Source: Geminocystis sp050753365
GTDB lineage: Bacteria > Cyanobacteriota > Cyanobacteriia > Cyanobacteriales > Cyanobacteriaceae
Assembly: GCF_050753365.1 (NCBI RefSeq)
Contig: NZ_JBLZFY010000007.1
Location: forward strand, 1 to 64,000
Reading direction: 5' to 3'
Length of the DNA: 64,000 nt
Of this stretch, positions 61,721 to 64,000 are shown piece by piece. The notes beneath the pieces are model-generated. The model saw only the letters and a program-made list of their open reading frames with translations. It was not told the DNA's origin and searched no databases. How positions within the stretch are numbered: the first letter of the stretch is position 1; each line of letters begins with the position of its first letter. The position numbers and the translations under genes were made by a program.

Positions 61721-61957
61721 TTATTCGTTAGAATCTAAATTATTTTTACGAATTTTTTTAATTTCATTGACGATCGCTCTCCTCATAATAAGAGTACGTT
61801 CTGAACTGGTCAACTTTAATAACCATTCCGCTTCATCTTTGGGTAACTTAATACTAAAAGATTTTTCGTGCATTTTCCCAACGGAACTATCAACAGGCTT
61901 AAAAAATGCTTGATGATTACCATTTTTCATATTGGGATTGCCGATAGGCTTTTTCAT
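61721..61957 (-). CDS. Small hypothetical protein next to the R-M genes
   Basis: A 78-residue protein, MKKPIGNPNMKNGNHQAFFKPVDSSVGKMHEKSFSIKLPKDEAEWLLKLTSSERTLIMRRAIVNEIKKIRKNNLDSNE. The central KSFSIKLPKDEAEWLLKLTSSERTLIMRRAIVNEI has the strand-helix-helix look of ribbon-helix-helix DNA-binding proteins. It is divergent from the cytosine methyltransferase, so it might regulate it, but this is inference. Composition is typical of the surrounding genome. No family recognised with confidence. Confidence 0.5.
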   Translation of the reverse strand: MKKPIGNPNMKNGNHQAFFKPVDSSVGKMHEKSFSIKLPKDEAEWLLKLTSSERTLIMRRAIVNEIKKIRKNNLDSNE

Positions 61958-62054
61958 AAGTGTTATTATCTTTTTTATATATTGACTAAATAACTGTCAA
62001 CTTGTTATTATAGCAAATGTAATCTGATAGAGATATTGAGATAAAAATAAAAAA

Positions 62055-63404
62055 ATGAAAACCCTAAAAGAGAAACAAATAGAAATTCCCTTACAAAACT
62101 TATATCCAAAAAACAAGTTTAGTTTTGTTGATTTGTTCTCTGGCATTGGGGGGTTTAGAATTCCATTAGAAGAATTAGGGGGAAAATGTTTAGCTTATTC
62201 GGAAATAGATCAACAAGCGATTAAAGTTTATCGTCAAAATTTTCTTAACTATCTCAATGATGATGAAATCGAATTAGGAGATATAACAAAAATAGATAGT
62301 TTTCCGTCTAATGTTGATTTAATTGTCGGTGGAGTACCTTGTCAACCTTGGTCTGTAGCAGGAAAATTAAAAGGTTTTGATGATCCTCGTGGTAAACTGT
62401 GGTTTGATGTAATTCGACTTGTGAATAAAAGTCAACCAAAAGCCTTTATTTTTGAAAATGTGAGAGGATTAGCTAGTCCTACTAATAGAGAAAGTTTTGA
62501 ATATTTATTAAAACAATTTGAGTCTATTAATTATTGTGTCAAATGGAAATTAATCAATTCCTATGATTTTGGTGTACCTCAAAGTCGAGAAAGAGTTTTT
62601 ATTGTAGGAATTAGAAATGATTTAGAAAATGCCCTTGAATATCAATTTCCTGAACCTGTAAAATATAAACAAAAATTATCGGATATTATTGATGAAATAA
62701 AACACTGTCAACCGATAAAAAAAGTCAAACTTTCTTCAGATATTCTTTTTAATGGTCAAATTCCTCCATCTCGAAATCGATTTCAAAAAGATGATGAATT
62801 AAATGATTTTTTTATTTTTTCAGATTTAAGGAATGGTCATACAACTATACATTCTTGGGATTTAATCAAAACCACTGAGAAAGAGCGTTTAATTTGTCTA
62901 ACTATTTTAAAAAATAGAAGAAAAAAAATTTATGGAGGTAAAGACGGAAATCCTCTATCTTATGAGATTTTAAAAGAATTAATCCCAACACTTAAAGAAG
63001 AAGAATTACGAATATTAGTGGATAAAAACATACTCAAAATAATAGATAATAAGTATGAGTTTGTTAATTCAAAAAATAGCTCAGGGATAAATAACATATA
63101 TCGAATTTTTTTACCTAATTCAGAAATGATTTGTACCTTAACAGCAACAGGGACAAAAGATTTTATTGCCACAGTTTCTATCAGTGCAGATAATCCTCAA
63201 GAATACAAGAAATTGTTTCTTGAAAAAATTTATAAACCAAGAAAATTTAAACCTATTACTGCTATTGATTGTTCTAAATTACAAGGTTTTCCTGACTGGT
63301 TTAAACTTCATGAAAATGAGAGTATTGCTAAAAAACAATTCGGTAATGCCGTATCGATTCCTGCTGTTTTAGAAATAACAAAACAATTAATTAAACTTTT
63401 ATAA
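62055..63404 (+). CDS. DNA cytosine-5 methyltransferase with inserted target region
   Basis: The 449-residue methylase has motifs DLFSGIGGFR at 26-35, GGVPCQPWS with catalytic C96, ENVRGL at 134-139, VPQSRERVF and FGNAVSIP. A large region between motifs VIII and IX (about 195-375) contains LKNRRKKIYGG...LSYEILKELIPTLKEEELRILVDKNILKI, which looks like a winged-helix insertion in the target-recognition part. It is convergent, with a 15-bp gap, with a TdeIII-like endonuclease at 63420. The pair forms a second type II restriction-modification system. TdeIII-type sites are GGNCC; this is inference. Confidence 0.92.
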   Translation: MKTLKEKQIEIPLQNLYPKNKFSFVDLFSGIGGFRIPLEELGGKCLAYSEIDQQAIKVYRQNFLNYLNDDEIELGDITKIDSFPSNVDLIVGGVPCQPWSVAGKLKGFDDPRGKLWFDVIRLVNKSQPKAFIFENVRGLASPTNRESFEYLLKQFESINYCVKWKLINSYDFGVPQSRERVFIVGIRNDLENALEYQFPEPVKYKQKLSDIIDEIKHCQPIKKVKLSSDILFNGQIPPSRNRFQKDDELNDFFIFSDLRNGHTTIHSWDLIKTTEKERLICLTILKNRRKKIYGGKDGNPLSYEILKELIPTLKEEELRILVDKNILKIIDNKYEFVNSKNSSGINNIYRIFLPNSEMICTLTATGTKDFIATVSISADNPQEYKKLFLEKIYKPRKFKPITAIDCSKLQGFPDWFKLHENESIAKKQFGNAVSIPAVLEITKQLIKLL

Positions 63405-63419
63405 AAGTGATCAAATTTA

Positions 63420-64000
63420 TTAACTTTTTCCCTCAAAAATATCATTAAATTCTTTATTAAAACCTTCTTCTTGAAGCTCATGAAAAATGTCTTCTATAAT
63501 TTCCCATGTGTTTGTTTGACCTGAACAAAAATCCCAAAATTCATTACCTACCCAAATATCTTTTTGTATATCTAAAAAATGTTTTATTTTTGATTTATTT
63601 TGTTCGTACCAATTTTTTTGATAAGGATTAAAAGGAATTGCTATTTTTGCTACTAAATTAGCTTCGGGATTTTTCGCAAATCGGTAACAATACCATTCTA
63701 ATAATTGTTTATTAAATTTTTTAAAATCTCCTTGATTCGGTTGCGTAGTTTTAGTATCAAAGACATATTCAATACCATTTTTCAGAAAATAAATATCTAC
63801 ACCTGTTCCAGAAGCAGGTTTTGTAAATTTAAGATTTGTAGAATTTAATTCAAGAGCTACTTTTTTAAGTTTTTCAATACAAATATCCGTTGAAATAAAT
63901 TTATTTTCTCTTTGGGTAATTAAACTATCTAATTCTTGTCGAAGTTTTGGCGGAAAAGGTTCTGGACTCAATATTTTTGTTTGTATAATTTCATAACCAT
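63420..64000 (-). CDS. Type II restriction endonuclease, TdeIII-like, partial at window end
   Basis: At least 194 residues. The frame is open through the right edge (upstream codons GYEIIQTKI before LSPEPFPP), so the true start lies outside. A PD-(D/E)xK site is plausible: D59 in GTGVDIYF and D72/K74 in YVFDTKTTQPNQGDFKKFNKQLLEWY, numbered from the TTG at 63971. The later IAIPFNPYQKN...IWVGNEFWDFCSGQ pattern resembles TdeIII-family enzymes. It is convergent with the methylase. The gene end is complete. Substrate site cannot be proven here. Confidence 0.68.
   Translation of the reverse strand, partial: GYEIIQTKILSPEPFPPKLRQELDSLITQRENKFISTDICIEKLKKVALELNSTNLKFTKPASGTGVDIYFLKNGIEYVFDTKTTQPNQGDFKKFNKQLLEWYCYRFAKNPEANLVAKIAIPFNPYQKNWYEQNKSKIKHFLDIQKDIWVGNEFWDFCSGQTNTWEIIEDIFHELQEEGFNKEFNDIFEGKS

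Overview
The window is chromosomal DNA of a low-GC, probably unicellular cyanobacterium. This rests on gene content: phytoene desaturase, NdhD1-type NDH-1 subunit, CpcE bilin lyase subunit, Thf1/Psb29, an SLH-OprB iron porin, the Ftn2/ZipN division protein, a CBS-CP12 protein and a kinase-GUN4 fusion. CGATCG-cored words of the HIP1 type are dense, but mostly as the variant TCGATCGA rather than GCGATCGC. Gene content and base composition suggest the Geminocystis/Cyanobacterium group; this is an inference, not a measured placement. I saw no rRNA, tRNA or CRISPR array.

Layout. (1) 1-5.4 kb is an accessory island: a VapBC pair, a cytosine methyltransferase plus a probable BsaWI-like endonuclease, a RelE/Phd pair, a small secreted protein and a BrnT/BrnA pair. 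The first three minus-strand operons, and a fragment at the left edge, each have a related 40-45 bp repeat (TCGATCGA-CCTACC-TAAAATAT) just upstream. The VapBC pair sits between 125-bp direct repeats, and BrnTA sits between the carB 3' end and a decayed copy of that end. (2) 5.4-26.6 kb is mostly core genome: carB, a DALR-domain protein, an FAD oxidoreductase, an FHA-PAS-GGDEF-EAL protein with degenerate catalytic motifs, DUF1997 and pds, a toxin gene broken by a frameshift beside its antitoxin, ndhD, porin, pentapeptide protein, MscS channel, and amt with a perfect NtcA-type site. (3) 26.9-41.2 kb holds a TVP38-like protein, a seven-PAS histidine kinase, DUF3067, zipN, cpcE, serS, thf1, a cupin, a two-component pair and nrtS. 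(4) 41.2-47.2 kb holds a TnpB 3'-end remnant, CcdA with a Cys-repeat thioredoxin-like protein, CBS-CP12, a Zn-ribbon protein, adk-trxA, a recombinase-like protein and a four-CBS protein. (5) 47.5-55.2 kb holds a pair of FHA-tagged redox proteins (NosR/NapH-like membrane Fe-S protein with HEAT, FHA and cNMP domains; FHA-flavin reductase-2Fe-2S fusion), then a heme peroxidase homologue without the usual distal histidine. (6) 55.3-64 kb holds a Rieske oxygenase, apt, small cyanobacterial proteins, a kinase-GUN4 fusion and a second restriction-modification system (Dcm-type MTase and a TdeIII-like endonuclease cut by the window edge).

Intergenic DNA is rich in non-coding repeats: heptamer tandem repeats that run into start and stop codons, at least three families of small palindromic or MITE-like elements, and GGTGGGCAATGCCCACC palindromes. 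The most promising leads for new biology are the FHA redox pair, the altered peroxidase, the Cys-repeat thioredoxin-like protein beside CcdA, and the cassette structure of the toxin-antitoxin/restriction island.
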